Below, one piece after another: positions 1-9,992 of a stretch of 64,000 nt of DNA (positions are counted from its first letter, which is position 1; every line of letters begins with the position of its first letter). Position numbers and translations under genes: made by a program. Below the pieces are notes generated by a model. It searched no databases. It saw only the letters and a program-made list of their open reading frames with translations, and had not been told where the DNA came from. Source of the DNA: Aliamphritea spongicola (GTDB lineage Bacteria > Pseudomonadota > Gammaproteobacteria > Pseudomonadales > Balneatricaceae); contig AP025283.1 of the NCBI GenBank assembly GCA_024347235.1, positions 620,001 through 684,000 on the forward strand, read 5' to 3'.

Positions 1-34
1 TATACGTTGCAGGCAGAAATACTTGGAGATTCAG

Positions 35-646
35 ATGGCAGGTGAAGACAAAGTTCAGGCAGATGCAGCACAGCAGGAAAATCCGGCCGGTGGTGCAGAA
101 GACGTTCTTGAAACGGTAGAAGGTGTTCTGGCGGATGAAGACGAGCTGCTGGACACTGCTGTTGAGGGAGATGCGGATATCACTGCTCTGCAGGCATCCG
201 TAGCGACACTGGAAGCACAGGTTGCTGCGCTGAAGGATCAGGAATTACGCACTCAGGCAGACATGCAAAATGTACGTCGCCGTGCGGAAATGGATGTAGA
301 GAAAGCGCATAAGTTTGCGCTGGAAAAATTCACCAACGAACTGTTGCCGGTCATGGACAGCCTGGAGCGTGCGATCGAAGCCAGCCAGTCTGATGATGAA
401 GCGGTTAAAGCGTTGCGTGAAGGTGTTGAAATGACACTAAACATGTTTGTATCCGGTCTTGAGAAGTTCAAGGTTGAGCAGGTGAACCCTGTGGGTGATG
501 CATTTAATCCGGAACTTCATCAGGCTATGTCTATGGTGCCGAACCCTGAAGTACCGGCTAATCACGTGATGGCAGTGATGCAGAAAGGTTACACCCTGCA
601 CGGGCGTCTGATTCGTCCGGCAATGGTGATTGTTTCTCAGGGCTAA
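35..646 (+). CDS. grpE: GrpE nucleotide exchange factor
   Basis: Cytosolic co-chaperone that releases ADP from DnaK, here 203 aa and intact. The first 50 or so residues are acidic and low-complexity. Residues ~50-100 form the expected long coiled-coil helix, and the C-terminal part carries the family motif [12 protein letters not shown] and ends in the usual beta domain ([12 protein letters not shown]). An in-frame TTG at 23 exists, but GGAG at 25-28 sits 6 bases before the ATG at 35, so 35 is the better start. It lies directly upstream of dnaK in the usual heat-shock cluster. The operon promoter lies outside the window. Confidence 0.97.
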   Translation: MAGEDKVQADAAQQENPAGGAEDVLETVEGVLADEDELLDTAVEGDADITALQASVATLEAQVAALKDQELRTQADMQNVRRRAEMDVEKAHKFALEKFTNELLPVMDSLERAIEASQSDDEAVKALREGVEMTLNMFVSGLEKFKVEQVNPVGDAFNPELHQAMSMVPNPEVPANHVMAVMQKGYTLHGRLIRPAMVIVSQG

Positions 647-699
647 AGAGTCCTGCTGCGGTAACTGACCGCAGAAAAAGTTATAAAAGCCGCAAAAGA

Positions 700-731
700 T
701 CCGGTTTTGGCTTGAAAGCATGAAAACCGGA
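700..731 (+). other. grpE-dnaK intergenic hairpin
   Basis: Nine-base inverted repeat (TCCGGTTTT at 700-708 and AAAACCGGA at 723-731) in the 159-base grpE-dnaK spacer. A shorter 7-bp hairpin (CTGCGGT/ACCGCAG) lies just after the grpE stop. There is no T run, so it is more likely a messenger processing or stability element than a strong terminator. That role is inferred. Confidence 0.4.
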
Positions 732-805
732 CATATATAGCAAGCAAAGGCTTTATTACAGAATTTACGCCCGTCATACCGGGCTCAGAAAGATTGAGTT
801 TTACA

Positions 806-2728
806 ATGGGTAAAATCATCGGGATCGACTTAGGTACCACTAACTCATGCGTTGCTGTACTGGACGGTGAAAACACTAAAGTTATCGAAAACGCAGAAGG
901 CGATCGCACCACTCCTTCCATCATCGCTTACACTGGCGAAGGTGAGACACTGGTAGGTCAGCCAGCTAAGCGTCAGGCGGTTACTAACCCGGACAACACT
1001 CTGTTCGCGATTAAGCGTCTGATTGGCCGTCGTTTTAAAGATGATGTTGTTCAGAAAGACATCAGCATGGTGCCATACAAGATTGTTGAAGCCGATAACG
1101 GTGATGCCTGGGTTCAGGTAAACGACAACAAGATGGCTGCACCACAGGTATCTGCAGAAGTTCTGAAGAAAATGAAGAAGACTGCAGAAGACTACCTGGG
1201 TGAGACTGTTGATGCAGCGGTTATCACAGTACCTGCTTACTTTAACGATGCGCAGCGTCAGGCAACTAAAGATGCCGGTAAGATCGCTGGTCTGGAAGTT
1301 AAACGTATCATCAACGAGCCAACTGCAGCAGCACTGGCGTACGGCATGGACAAGTCTAAAGGCGATAAGACCATTGCTGTATACGACCTGGGTGGTGGTA
1401 CCTTTGATATCTCTATCATCGAGATTGCTGAAGTTGACGGCGAGCACCAGTTCGAAGTACTGGCAACCAACGGTGATACATTCCTGGGTGGTGAAGACTT
1501 TGACCTGCGTCTGATCGAATATCTTGCAGACGAATTCAAGAAAGAGTCCGGCATTGATCTGCACAACGACCCACTGGCGCTGCAGCGTCTGAAAGAAGGT
1601 GCTGAAAAAGCAAAAGTTGAATTGTCTTCAGCTCAGCAGACTGACGTGAACCTGCCGTACATCACTGCAGATGCAACCGGTCCTAAGCACCTGAACGTTA
1701 AAATTACCCGCGCTAAGCTGGAATCTCTGGTTGAAGAGCTGGTTGAGCGTTCACTGGAACCTTGCCGTATCGCACTGAAAGATGCTGATCTGTCTTCTTC
1801 TGAAATTGATGAAGTTATCCTGGTAGGCGGTCAGACCCGTATGCCAATGGTTCAGGAGAAAGTATCTGCGTTCTTTGGTAAGTCTCCGCGTAAAGATGTT
1901 AACCCGGATGAAGCAGTAGCAATGGGTGCTGCAATTCAGGGTGCGGTTCTGGCCGGTGACGTTAAAGACGTTCTGCTGCTGGACGTAACTCCACTGTCTC
2001 TGGGTATCGAAACTATGGGTGGCGTTGCTACTCCTGTTATCGACAAGAACACCACTATCCCGACTAAGAAGTCTCAGGTGTTCTCAACTGCAGATGACAA
2101 TCAGACTGCTGTTACCATTCATGTGGTACAGGGTGAGCGTAAGCAGGCTAGCTCCAACAAATCTCTGGGCCGTTTTGACCTGGCTGATATCCCGCCGGCG
2201 CCTCGCGGTGTACCTCAGATCGAAGTAACTTTCGATATTGATGCCAACGGTATTCTGAACGTATCTGCGAAAGATAAAGCGACTGGTAAAGAGCAGTCTA
2301 TCGTGATCAAGGCCTCTTCCGGTCTGAGTGATGACGAAATCGAACAAATGGTAAATGACGCCGAGGCAAATGCTGAGGAAGATAAGAAGTTCGAAGAGCT
2401 GGCTCAGGCGCGTAACCAGGGTGATGCGATGGTTCACTCTGCGAAGAAGACTCTGGAAGAAGCCGGTGATAAGGCAACTGAAGAAGAGAAAACTGCAATC
2501 AATGCTGCAGTAGAAGAGCTGGAAGAAGCGCTGAAAGGTGAAGATAAAGAAGCGATCGACACCAAAACAGCGGCGCTGACAGAAGCAATCTCCGGTCTGG
2601 CTCAGAAGATGTATGCTGAAGCCCAGGCTGCTGAAGGTGCTGAAGGCGGTGCTGAACAGGCACAGGCTGAGCCGGCTGATGATGCGGTTGATGCAGAATT
2701 TGAAGAAGTGAAAGACGACAAGAAATAA
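806..2728 (+). CDS. dnaK: Chaperone protein DnaK (Hsp70)
   Basis: ATP-driven Hsp70 chaperone, 640 aa and intact, close to the 638 aa of E. coli. The ATPase domain shows [13 protein letters not shown] near the N terminus, [11 protein letters not shown], and the phosphate loop [11 protein letters not shown]. The substrate-binding domain follows from about residue 390. The tail ends [10 protein letters not shown], close to the EEVD-like end typical of bacterial DnaK. An in-frame TTG at 794 would add four residues, but [10 protein letters not shown] from ATG 806 is the family N terminus. It works with the flanking GrpE and DnaJ. Confidence 0.98.
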   Translation: MGKIIGIDLGTTNSCVAVLDGENTKVIENAEGDRTTPSIIAYTGEGETLVGQPAKRQAVTNPDNTLFAIKRLIGRRFKDDVVQKDISMVPYKIVEADNGDAWVQVNDNKMAAPQVSAEVLKKMKKTAEDYLGETVDAAVITVPAYFNDAQRQATKDAGKIAGLEVKRIINEPTAAALAYGMDKSKGDKTIAVYDLGGGTFDISIIEIAEVDGEHQFEVLATNGDTFLGGEDFDLRLIEYLADEFKKESGIDLHNDPLALQRLKEGAEKAKVELSSAQQTDVNLPYITADATGPKHLNVKITRAKLESLVEELVERSLEPCRIALKDADLSSSEIDEVILVGGQTRMPMVQEKVSAFFGKSPRKDVNPDEAVAMGAAIQGAVLAGDVKDVLLLDVTPLSLGIETMGGVATPVIDKNTTIPTKKSQVFSTADDNQTAVTIHVVQGERKQASSNKSLGRFDLADIPPAPRGVPQIEVTFDIDANGILNVSAKDKATGKEQSIVIKASSGLSDDEIEQMVNDAEANAEEDKKFEELAQARNQGDAMVHSAKKTLEEAGDKATEEEKTAINAAVEELEEALKGEDKEAIDTKTAALTEAISGLAQKMYAEAQAAEGAEGGAEQAQAEPADDAVDAEFEEVKDDKK

Positions 2729-2759
2729 GTCGTTTCATCTGAACAGATGATGCTAAACA

Positions 2760-2786
2760 GACTCGGGTTGCCTGGCAGCCTGAGTC
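2760..2786 (+). other. dnaK-dnaJ intergenic hairpin
   Basis: An 11-bp RNA stem with two G-U wobbles (GACTCGGGTTG 2760-2770 and CAGCCTGAGTC 2776-2786, loop CCTGG), followed by a short T-rich stretch. It may attenuate dnaJ relative to dnaK or stabilise dnaK mRNA. The structure is seen; the role is inferred. Confidence 0.45.
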
Positions 2787-2870
2787 CGTCTTTATACAGC
2801 GCGGGCCGGTCCCGCGTTGTCGCGTTTTTAATACGTGCCAGCTGAGCACCGACGACAAGCGAAACAGATT

Positions 2871-4008
2871 ATGTCGAAAAGAGATTTTTACGAAGTACTG
2901 GGTGTAGCCAAAGACGCCTCAGACCGGGATATCAAGAAAGCCTTCCGCCGAATGGCGATGAAGTATCACCCGGACCGTAACCCGGACGACAAAGAAGCAG
3001 AGGAAGCTTTCAAGGAAGTTAACGAAGCTTACGAAATACTGTCTGATCAGCAGAAAAAGCCGCGTACGATCAGTACGGCCATGCGGGTGTTGATCCTAAC
3101 GGCATGGGTGGCGGTGGCTTCGGCGGCGGTGCCGGTGGTTTCAGCGATGTATTCGGTGACGTATTCGGTGATATTTTCGGTGGCGCAGGTGGCGGTGGAC
3201 GCCGTCGCAGTCATGTACAACGCGGTGCAGATTTGCGTTACACCATGGACCTGACGCTGGAAGAAGCAGTTAAGGGCTGTGAAAAACCATTACTGTGCCG
3301 ACACTTGTTGGCTGTAATACCTGTGATGGCAGCGGTGCTAAGCCAGGCACCAGTGCTAAAACCTGTGGTACCTGTGGCGGTGTTGGTCAGGTGCGGATGC
3401 AGCAGGGTTTCTTCTCTGTACAGCAAACTTGCCCGACCTGTCATGGTGAAGGTCAGGTAGTGTCTGATCCGTGTAACGATTGTCACGGTCAGGGCCGTAT
3501 TGAAGAAACCAAGAAACTGTCGGTTAAGATTCCGGCGGGCGTTGATACCGGTGACCGTATCCGTCTGGCGGGTGAAGGTGAAGCCGGTACTCACGGTGGA
3601 CCGTCCGGTGACCTGTTCGTCCAGATGAATGTTCGTGATCATGCTATTTTTGAACGTGACGGCAAACACCTGTTCTGCGAAGTGCCAATCAGCTTTATTG
3701 ATGCTGCTTTAGGTGGTGAACTGGAAGTGCCGACGCTTGAGTCCCGCGTGAAGCTGAAGATTCCGGCAGAAACCCAGACAGGTAAGCTGTTCCGCCTGCG
3801 TGGTAAAGGAATCAAGCCGGTCCGCGGTGGTGCAGTGGGTGATCTGTTAGTGCGGGCGATCGTAGAAACGCCGGTTAACCTGAGTAACCGTCAGAAAGAG
3901 CTGTTGCGTGAATTTGAGTCCGCCATGGACGACAGCCAGCAGCATCATGCACCTAAGAAGACAGGTTTCTTCGACAGTGTGAAGAAGTTCTTCGAAGATA
4001 TGACCTAA
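2871..4008 (+). CDS. dnaJ: Chaperone protein DnaJ (two frameshifts)
   Basis: Hsp40 co-chaperone that stimulates DnaK ATPase and presents unfolded clients. The J domain at the N terminus has the HPD motif (YHPDRNP). A Gly-rich linker and the zinc-binding region with four CxxCxGxG repeats ([32 protein letters not shown]) follow, then the C-terminal client domains. Two frame breaks occur: one G missing near 3059 (aag-gcc junction) and one A missing in the run 3282-3286. Restoring both gives 379 aa, matching the family (E. coli 376). All motifs are present, so the breaks look like sequence error. Confidence 0.95.
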
Positions 4009-4013
4009 AATAT

Positions 4014-4045
4014 AAACAGGGCCTGCAGGAATGCAGGCCCTGTTT
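4014..4045 (+). terminator. Hairpin after dnaJ
   Basis: Near-perfect inverted repeat around ACAGGGCCTGCA / TGCAGGCCCTGT with a GGAA loop, beginning five bases after the dnaJ stop. Only a short TTT follows, so termination may be partial. Confidence 0.7.
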
Positions 4046-4120
4046 AGCAAGAGATTGAAGGCTCCTGCGAGTATCTTAGCCCGGCAGGGGTGTCTGTAGC
4101 CGTCAGATAGAGAGCCTGTT

Positions 4121-4935
4121 ATGAGTGATTGGCCAGTGGAACCGGATGCTTTATGGCAACTGATCCAGCAAGAAGCGCGCAAAGAAATTGAGCGCGAACC
4201 TTTCCTTTCCAGTTTTTCCATGCCAGCATCATAGGTCACAAGAGCCTGTGTGCGGCGGTCAGCTATTTGCTGGCGAGCAAACTGTCAGATGATGTGATGC
4301 CAGCGGTTGCCCTGCGTGAACTGATTGATGAGGCATTACGGGCAGATCCGGGTATTCTTGAATCTATCTGTCAGGATATCGTCGCGGTGCGTACCCGTGA
4401 TCCGGCAATTGAGCGTTTCACCATCGTACTGTTATATCTTAAAGGGTTTCATGCCCTGCAGTCTTACCGGATATCACACTGGATGTGGAATCAGGGACGC
4501 TATTCGATGGCGCTGTATATCCAGAGCCGTGTCAGCTCGGTGTTCCAGGTAGATATCCACCCGGCAGCCCGAATCGGTCACGGGGTGATGTTTGACCATG
4601 CCACCGGGATTGTGGTGGGTGAGACCTGTGTCATCGAAAATGATGTGTCCATCCTTCAGGGTGTTACTCTGGGCGGTACCGGTAAAGAGAGCGGTGACCG
4701 CCATCCTAAGATCCGTGAAGGTGTACTGATTGCCGCCGGGGCAAAAATCTTCGGTAATATCGAAGTGGGTAAAGGTGCCAAAGTTGGCGGTGGATCTGTA
4801 GTACTGGATGAAGTACCGGCTCACACCACGGTTGTAGGTGTACCTGCTAAAGTTGTTGGCCGTCCGGAAGTTGCCAAGCCGGCACTGGATATGGATCAGA
4901 ATGTGCCTTGCGAACAGCCGTGCGCACCGGAATAA
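4121..4935 (+). CDS. cysE: Serine O-acetyltransferase (one frameshift)
   Basis: Acetyl-CoA:L-serine O-acetyltransferase, first step of cysteine synthesis. The N-terminal helical domain (about residues 1-140) marks the long E. coli-type CysE. It is followed by a left-handed beta-helix of hexapeptide repeats with the active-site region HPAARIGHGVMFDHATGIVV and the GKESGDRHP loop. One T is missing in the run 4213-4217. Restoring it joins MSDWPVEPDALWQLIQQEAR to the rest and gives 271 aa. Its place between dnaJ and dapB is not the arrangement I know from Pseudomonas or enterics. Spacing of 112 bp from dnaJ behind a hairpin suggests its own or read-through expression. Confidence 0.92.
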
Positions 4936-5000
4936 ATACAGATCTGAATAATACATTTATACCGGCCTGCTTTCTGCGGGCCGTTTATCAGGATTAAAGC

Positions 5001-5802
<802 letters not shown>

Positions 5803-5824
5803 TTTTGCATATGCTATTTTGAAG

Positions 5825-5848
5825 AGCCCCGGTTTTACCGGGGCTTTT
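5825..5848 (+). terminator. Rho-independent terminator after dapB
   Basis: AGCCCCGG (5825-5832), loop TTTTA, CCGGGGCT (5838-5845), then TTTT. A GC-rich 8-bp stem with a T run, 22 bases after the dapB stop. Confidence 0.9.
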
Positions 5849-5878
5849 GTTTGAGGAAAGGATTAAAGGAGTTGGTCA

Positions 5879-6189
5879 GTGTATAAATTATGTTTTTTGT
5901 ACCTGAAGATAGTCTGGAAACAGTTAAAGAAGCGCTGTTTACTGCAGGTGCAGGCCGTATCGGGGATTATGACAATTGCTGCTGGCAGGTGTTGGGGCAG
6001 GGGCAGTTTCGACCGCTGGAAGGCAGTAATCCTCATATTGGCAGTGTGCACAAAGTGGAACGCCTGGCAGAGTGGAAGGTCGAATTGGTGTGTGAAGACA
6101 GTCTGATCAGCTCAGTGGTTGAGGAACTGAAGCGATCTCATCCTTATGAAGAAGTGGCTTACGAGGTGTATAAGCTGGCTGATTTCTGA
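5879..6189 (+). CDS. NIF3/YqfO-like small protein (one frameshift)
   Basis: About 103 aa, resembling the stand-alone NIF3 N-terminal/YqfO-like family (GAGRIGDYDNCCWQ, GSNPHIG and the C-terminal SHPYEEVAYEVYKL). These small proteins have a CutA-like ferredoxin fold; their biochemical role is not settled. The best start is GTG 5879: AAAGGAG at 5865-5871 is 7 bases upstream and the N terminus becomes MYKLCFFVPE. That requires one extra T in the six-T run 5893-5898. As given, the frame opens only at ATG 5890. Confidence 0.75.
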
Positions 6190-6259
6190 GTCGGTCGTAT
6201 AGCGGGTGGCAAGGGGCTTAGCGAGCCATTGGTGGCCGCTGTTTATAAAGTTCAGGAGG

Positions 6260-6439
6260 TTATGCACGTATTCTGTGAATAAACCTGTGTAATAGATTTG
6301 CATAAGGTTCTGATAAAGCTGCTAGCCTGTTGTTTTAGCTGAGTTATTTTTGCTTGTTCTTATTGTGTTCAGGTGGTGTGGCAAGGCAGTGGTTAAACAT
6401 AAAATTATCCAGTTTTTCTGTGGATTAGCATGTGAATAA
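6260..6439. promoter_or_regulatory. Cluster of DnaA-box-like 9-mers in intergenic gap
   Basis: The 306-base gap 6190-6495 has no gene. It holds TTATGCACG (6260-6268, one mismatch), TGTGAATAA (6274-6282, exact), TGTGGATTA (6419-6427, one mismatch) and TGTGAATAA (6431-6439, exact), judged against the relaxed DnaA-box consensus TTWTNCACA read on either strand. No origin-type gene neighbours (dnaA, gidA, rpmH) are near, so this is not claimed as oriC. The gap is AT-rich and could hold such words by chance. Confidence 0.3.
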
Positions 6440-6495
6440 CATCTTCATGACTTGCAGATAAAGGCTGTGGCCCAGTAATAGCGGGGAGCGGTGAA

Positions 6496-7142
6496 TTGGT
6501 GATAAAAAGATCAGCGCAGTTGAAATGGCTGGCAGGTTTCATTGCTCTGTTGTGGATTATTGAGGGTGTTAATCAGTTAACCGGTGGCGGTTTACGTTTA
6601 TACGGATTAATCCCCAGGCATACAGAGCTCATGTATGGTGTGGTGACAGCGCCGTTTTTACACGGCAATGTTGAACACTTACTGGCAACACTGTGCCGTT
6701 GGCACTGCTGGGTATTTTAATTATCCAGTTGCGGCCACTGGCTTTTGTAACCTGTTTTGTAATTCTGGTGAGCGGTCTGCTGGTGTGGATCTTTGGGAGG
6801 ATGAGCATTCACATCGGTGCTTCCGGTGTAGTTATGGGCTACTGGGGATTTTTACTGAGCTATGGCCTGTTTACCCGTTCATTTAAGGCAGTTGCCTTCA
6901 GTCTGCTGACCATCCTGCTCTACGGCGGGCTGGTGTATACCCTGCTCGATTTTAGCCGTCAGGTGAGTTTTGAAGCCCATATCGCCGGTTTTATCAGCGG
7001 TATTCTCTGTGCCTGGTGGTTGGCGAAATTCAGGCCTCTGATCCGGCGTAAAAACGGGGTGGTAAGGCTTCAGACTGAAGCCTTACTGAGCGGGCGTTTC
7101 GATGGTGCGTGTATTTCAAAGTGTCGCAGAGGGAAGCTCTGA
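6496..7142 (+). CDS. Rhomboid-family intramembrane serine protease (frameshift)
   Basis: Polytopic inner-membrane protease, about 215 aa. The rhomboid marks are HGNVEHLLAN in the second helix, the catalytic serine motif GASGVVMGYW, and the catalytic histidine region AHIAGFISGIL. One A is missing in the short run at 6687-6688; without it the frame stops at 6720. Start is TTG 6496 or GTG 6499, behind GGGGAG at 6483-6488. The last ~25 codons overlap the convergent NUDIX gene. A further missing A in the run 7050-7054 would instead end the protein at about 7078 with a basic tail (RRKKRGGKASD), so the C terminus given here is uncertain. Confidence 0.82.
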
Positions 7143-7633
7143 CTGCGTCTGTCTTCAAAGTAACAGCGCAATGCATTGGTGATACTCTGAAAGGCAATAT
7201 CTTCCCAGGGCAGATCGGCTTCGCTGAACAGCTCAACTTCAAGGCTTTCTTCTCCGGCTGAGAAATCCAGATCATCCAGCGTTGCCAGGTAGATCATCTG
7301 CACATGGCTGATGTGAGTCATTGAGGTGAGGCTGTAAAGCTGGAGGTTGCTGACTCTGGCATTCGCTTCTTCCAATGTTTCTCTGCATGCTGCCTGTTCA
7401 GTGGATTCGTTGTTTTCCATGAATCCGGCGGGAAGTGTCCAGTAGCCGATTCTGGGCTCGATGGCCCGTTTGCACAGTAGCACCTTGTCTTCGAAAACCG
7501 GCAGGCAGCCGGCAATGATTTTAGGATTCGAGTAATGGATTTCAGCGCAACTGATACAGACATGACGTGGGCGGTTATCACCGGCCGGGACTTCAATGCG
7601 AACCTGTGCCCCGCAGCTGCTGCAAAATTTCAT
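7070..7633 (-). CDS. Zinc-ribbon NUDIX hydrolase
   Basis: 187 aa, intact. The N terminus has a zinc ribbon of the NudC type (CSSCGAQ and CISC). The NUDIX domain contains the full box GX5EX7REUXEEXGU, beginning at GFMENNESTEQAACRETLEE. It presumably hydrolyses a nucleoside diphosphate linked to another moiety; the exact substrate cannot be read from sequence. It is too short for NudC proper (E. coli 257 aa). It is divergent from the next NUDIX gene across a 125-bp spacer and converges on the rhomboid gene. Confidence 0.88.
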   Translation of the reverse strand: MKFCSSCGAQVRIEVPAGDNRPRHVCISCAEIHYSNPKIIAGCLPVFEDKVLLCKRAIEPRIGYWTLPAGFMENNESTEQAACRETLEEANARVSNLQLYSLTSMTHISHVQMIYLATLDDLDFSAGEESLEVELFSEADLPWEDIAFQSITNALRCYFEDRRSQSFPLRHFEIHAPSKRPLSKASV

Positions 7634-7758
7634 ACTGGCTCCTGATATTCATGTTGGAGCAAAGTGTACCGCAAAATTTTCCCATTCGGCGACGGTGGCG
7701 CGACTAAACTTTACCTGTTGCGCCGGGTATGATGGAAAGAAGTAAATGTGGAGGGTAT

Positions 7759-8341
7759 ATGATTCAGGAGTTAGCGCGTCGGTTACATGCCAGTTCGCCA
7801 AGGGTGCTTGAGTATGAAGGGCCTGAGGCAGCTGTTTTAGTAGCGCTGACCAAGAGTGATGATCCGCAGGTGGTGCTGACCCGCCGGACAATGCACTTGT
7901 CCTCTCATGGAGGAGAAGTGGCGTTCCCGGGAGGGAAAAAGATTTTGAAGATGCGGATTTGCTGACGACCGCACTGCGTGAGGCTCATGAAGAAGTAGGC
8001 TTGCCGCCGGAGCGGGTGGAAGTGCTGGGGGTGCTCAGCCAGGCAATGTCAAAGCATGGGTTGCGGGTAACACCTTATGTCGGGCTGATTGATCCGGATA
8101 CGGATTTAACTCCAAACCCAGCTGAGCTGGATGAAATATTTACTGTGCCCCTGCGGTTTTTTTGGAAGATAAGCGCCACCGTACGGATGCATTTAAGTAC
8201 CGGGGTAAAACCCACTATGTGCCGGCGTATGAATATCAGGGTAATATCATCTGGGGGCTGACAGCCTGCATTTTGGTTGAGTTGTTAAATATTGGGCTGG
8301 ATGCCGGTATTCCTGTCAGACCGCGCCCGGAACATCAATAA
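7759..8341 (+). CDS. CoA pyrophosphatase-type NUDIX hydrolase (two frameshifts)
   Basis: About 194 aa once two breaks are repaired: one A missing in 7936-7940 and one T missing in 8157-8163. The NUDIX box runs from FPGGK through [11 protein letters not shown], and the downstream region [14 protein letters not shown] is typical of the NudL/CoA-diphosphatase subfamily. The likely reaction is cleavage of CoA to 3',5'-ADP and phosphopantetheine. The start ATG 7759 has GGAGGG at 7750-7755, only 3 bases away, so the start is not beyond doubt; a start further upstream in frame gives no conserved residues. Confidence 0.85.
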
Positions 8342-8381
8342 TAAGTAGCAAGATAGCTGCAAGAGATAAGAGCTGTAACGT

Positions 8382-8579
8382 ATGACTGAACAATCAACGC
8401 CCGTCCGCTCACCCTGCACCGGGGTATGTGCGCTGGATGAACAGGATCTGTGTATTGCCTGCCGCCGCAGCGGAATGGAAATTGCCGAGTGGGGCGTGAT
8501 GAGTGATGAGCAGAAGCTGGAAGTCTACAGTCTGATCCGGGAGCGGGAGCTGGCGGACAAACAAAAACGCTCCGGTTAA
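8382..8579 (+). CDS. DUF1289 family protein
   Basis: 65 aa with the family's cysteine signature: SPCTGVCALDEQDLCIACRR, four closely spaced Cys that probably bind a metal. Function is unknown. It follows the CoA pyrophosphatase gene by 40 bp, probably co-transcribed. Its stop codon lies in the loop of the next terminator hairpin. Confidence 0.85.
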   Translation: MTEQSTPVRSPCTGVCALDEQDLCIACRRSGMEIAEWGVMSDEQKLEVYSLIRERELADKQKRSG

Positions 8580-8588
8580 GGAGCGTTT
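8565..8588 (+). terminator. Terminator overlapping DUF1289 stop
   Basis: AAACGCTCC (8565-8573), loop GGTTAA, GGAGCGTTT (8580-8588). A 9-bp perfect stem whose loop contains the TAA stop of the DUF1289 gene. It lies between convergent genes and can serve both strands. Confidence 0.8.
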
Positions 8589-8617
8589 GTCGTGTTCATC
8601 AGGAGACGGCTAAATGC

Positions 8618-9901
8618 TTAGTCGTCTTCATCCTCTTCATCTTTTCCTTCCAGCTCAATAATGCGGATGGTTTTAATGAGGTTGGCGGTTACCTGCAGGG
8701 TTTCAATCCGGTAGCGGCCAATCGTCAGGCAGACGTTGGCATCCGGAATAGATTCCAGTACTTCAGTCATCAGACCGTTGATGGTTTTAGGGCCGTCGGT
8801 TGGTAAGTCCCAGTCCAGCGATTTATTTACGTCCCGGATGTTAGCGGTGCCGTCGATGAAATAGCTACCGTCTTCCTGGCGGTGAATGTCCTGATCTTCT
8901 TCCTTGGTGTTGCCGGACATCTCGCCCACAATCTGTTCAAGGATATCTTCCAGAGTAACCACGCCCTGAATATCACCGTATTCATCTACCACCAGAGCAA
9001 TTCGCTGACCGGCTTTCTGGAAGTTCAGCAGCTGGGTTTGCAGTGGGGTGCTTTCCGGCACAAAGTAAGGTTCATGAATCACCTGAAGGATCGCTGCCTT
9101 GGTGACAGAGCCTTGCTGGAAAACCTGTGCAAGGTTACGCATGTGGAGCATGCCAACCACCTTATTTACCTCGCCCCGGTAAACCGGCAGGCGGGTGTGG
9201 TTGGTGGTGCTCAGCTGCTCGATAATGACTTCAATATCATCTTCAAGGTCGATGCCGATGACTTCATTTCGCGGAATCATGATGTCATTTACGGCAACGT
9301 CGTCCAGTTCCAGTACGCCGAGCAGCATCGACTGGTTTCGCTGCTGCAGTACCGCACCAGACTCGTTTACCAGTGTGCGCAGTTCTTCTGTGCTCAGGTG
9401 ATGGTGATTACCTTCGGTTACCTTAATGCCGAACAGTTTTAACAGGCCGTTGGTGATGCCGTTCACAATCCAGACGAACGGGTAAAGCACCAGCAGTAAA
9501 GGCTGCAGGATATAGGATGCAGGAAAGGCGATTCTGTCCGGGTGAAGGGCTGCAACCGTCTTCGGGGTTACTTCGGCAAAAATCAGAATGACCAGCGTCA
9601 GAGAGGCCGTAGCAATGGCAATACCTGCTTCTCCCCACAGGCGTACGGCAACGATTGTGGCAATTGCAGAGGCCAGAATGTTAACGAAGTTATTGCCGAT
9701 CAGGATAACACCGATCAGTCGGTCAGGACGTTGCAGTAATTTACTGGCTTTGGTGGCTGCCCGGTGTTTGTTCTTCACCATATGCCGCAGGCGATAGCGG
9801 TTGAGGGACATCATGCCCGTTTCGGAGCTGGAGAAGAATGCGGAACAAAAGATTAGAAACAACAAAACTCCCAAAAGGGAGCCGATCGATGCGTCGTCCA
9901 A
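8618..9901 (-). CDS. CNNM/CorC-family membrane protein (DUF21-CBS-CBS-CorC_HlyC)
   Basis: 427 aa, intact. Residues ~1-180 form a DUF21 transmembrane domain with several hydrophobic helices (first about 7-25). A CBS pair covers ~200-330 (IMIPRNEVIGID, VVTLEDILEQIVGE), then the CorC/HlyC small C-terminal domain and an acidic tail (EGKDEEDEDD). The family is linked to magnesium/cobalt export or homeostasis; the substrate here is inferred. The gene lies next to the ccsA-like gene, both on the minus strand and upstream of ffh, a common gammaproteobacterial arrangement. Confidence 0.9.
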   Translation of the reverse strand: MDDASIGSLLGVLLFLIFCSAFFSSSETGMMSLNRYRLRHMVKNKHRAATKASKLLQRPDRLIGVILIGNNFVNILASAIATIVAVRLWGEAGIAIATASLTLVILIFAEVTPKTVAALHPDRIAFPASYILQPLLLVLYPFVWIVNGITNGLLKLFGIKVTEGNHHHLSTEELRTLVNESGAVLQQRNQSMLLGVLELDDVAVNDIMIPRNEVIGIDLEDDIEVIIEQLSTTNHTRLPVYRGEVNKVVGMLHMRNLAQVFQQGSVTKAAILQVIHEPYFVPESTPLQTQLLNFQKAGQRIALVVDEYGDIQGVVTLEDILEQIVGEMSGNTKEEDQDIHRQEDGSYFIDGTANIRDVNKSLDWDLPTDGPKTINGLMTEVLESIPDANVCLTIGRYRIETLQVTANLIKTIRIIELEGKDEEDEDD

Positions 9902-9992
9902 GATGCAGAAACCTTCGCTTAATTATTGAGCAGCCATTTTCAATACAAGCCGATTTTAAGTCAAGCTTTGATGGCTGCCCGTAACGACAGGT

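Noticed and set aside
845..1564. Long open frame (239 codons) on the strand opposite dnaK
   Set aside because: Antisense of dnaK often stays open because of codon bias; no ribosome site and no family resemblance.
2871..4008. Programmed frameshifting or transcriptional slippage as explanation of the breaks
   Set aside because: Slippage needs long A or T tracts; here runs of 2-5 including G and C are affected, in about 40 unrelated genes, with no shared slippery motif or downstream structure.
6190..6495. Chromosomal replication origin
   Set aside because: DnaA-box-like words are present, but there is no dnaA, gidA or rpmH neighbour and no clear unwinding-element repeats; treated only as a weak cluster.
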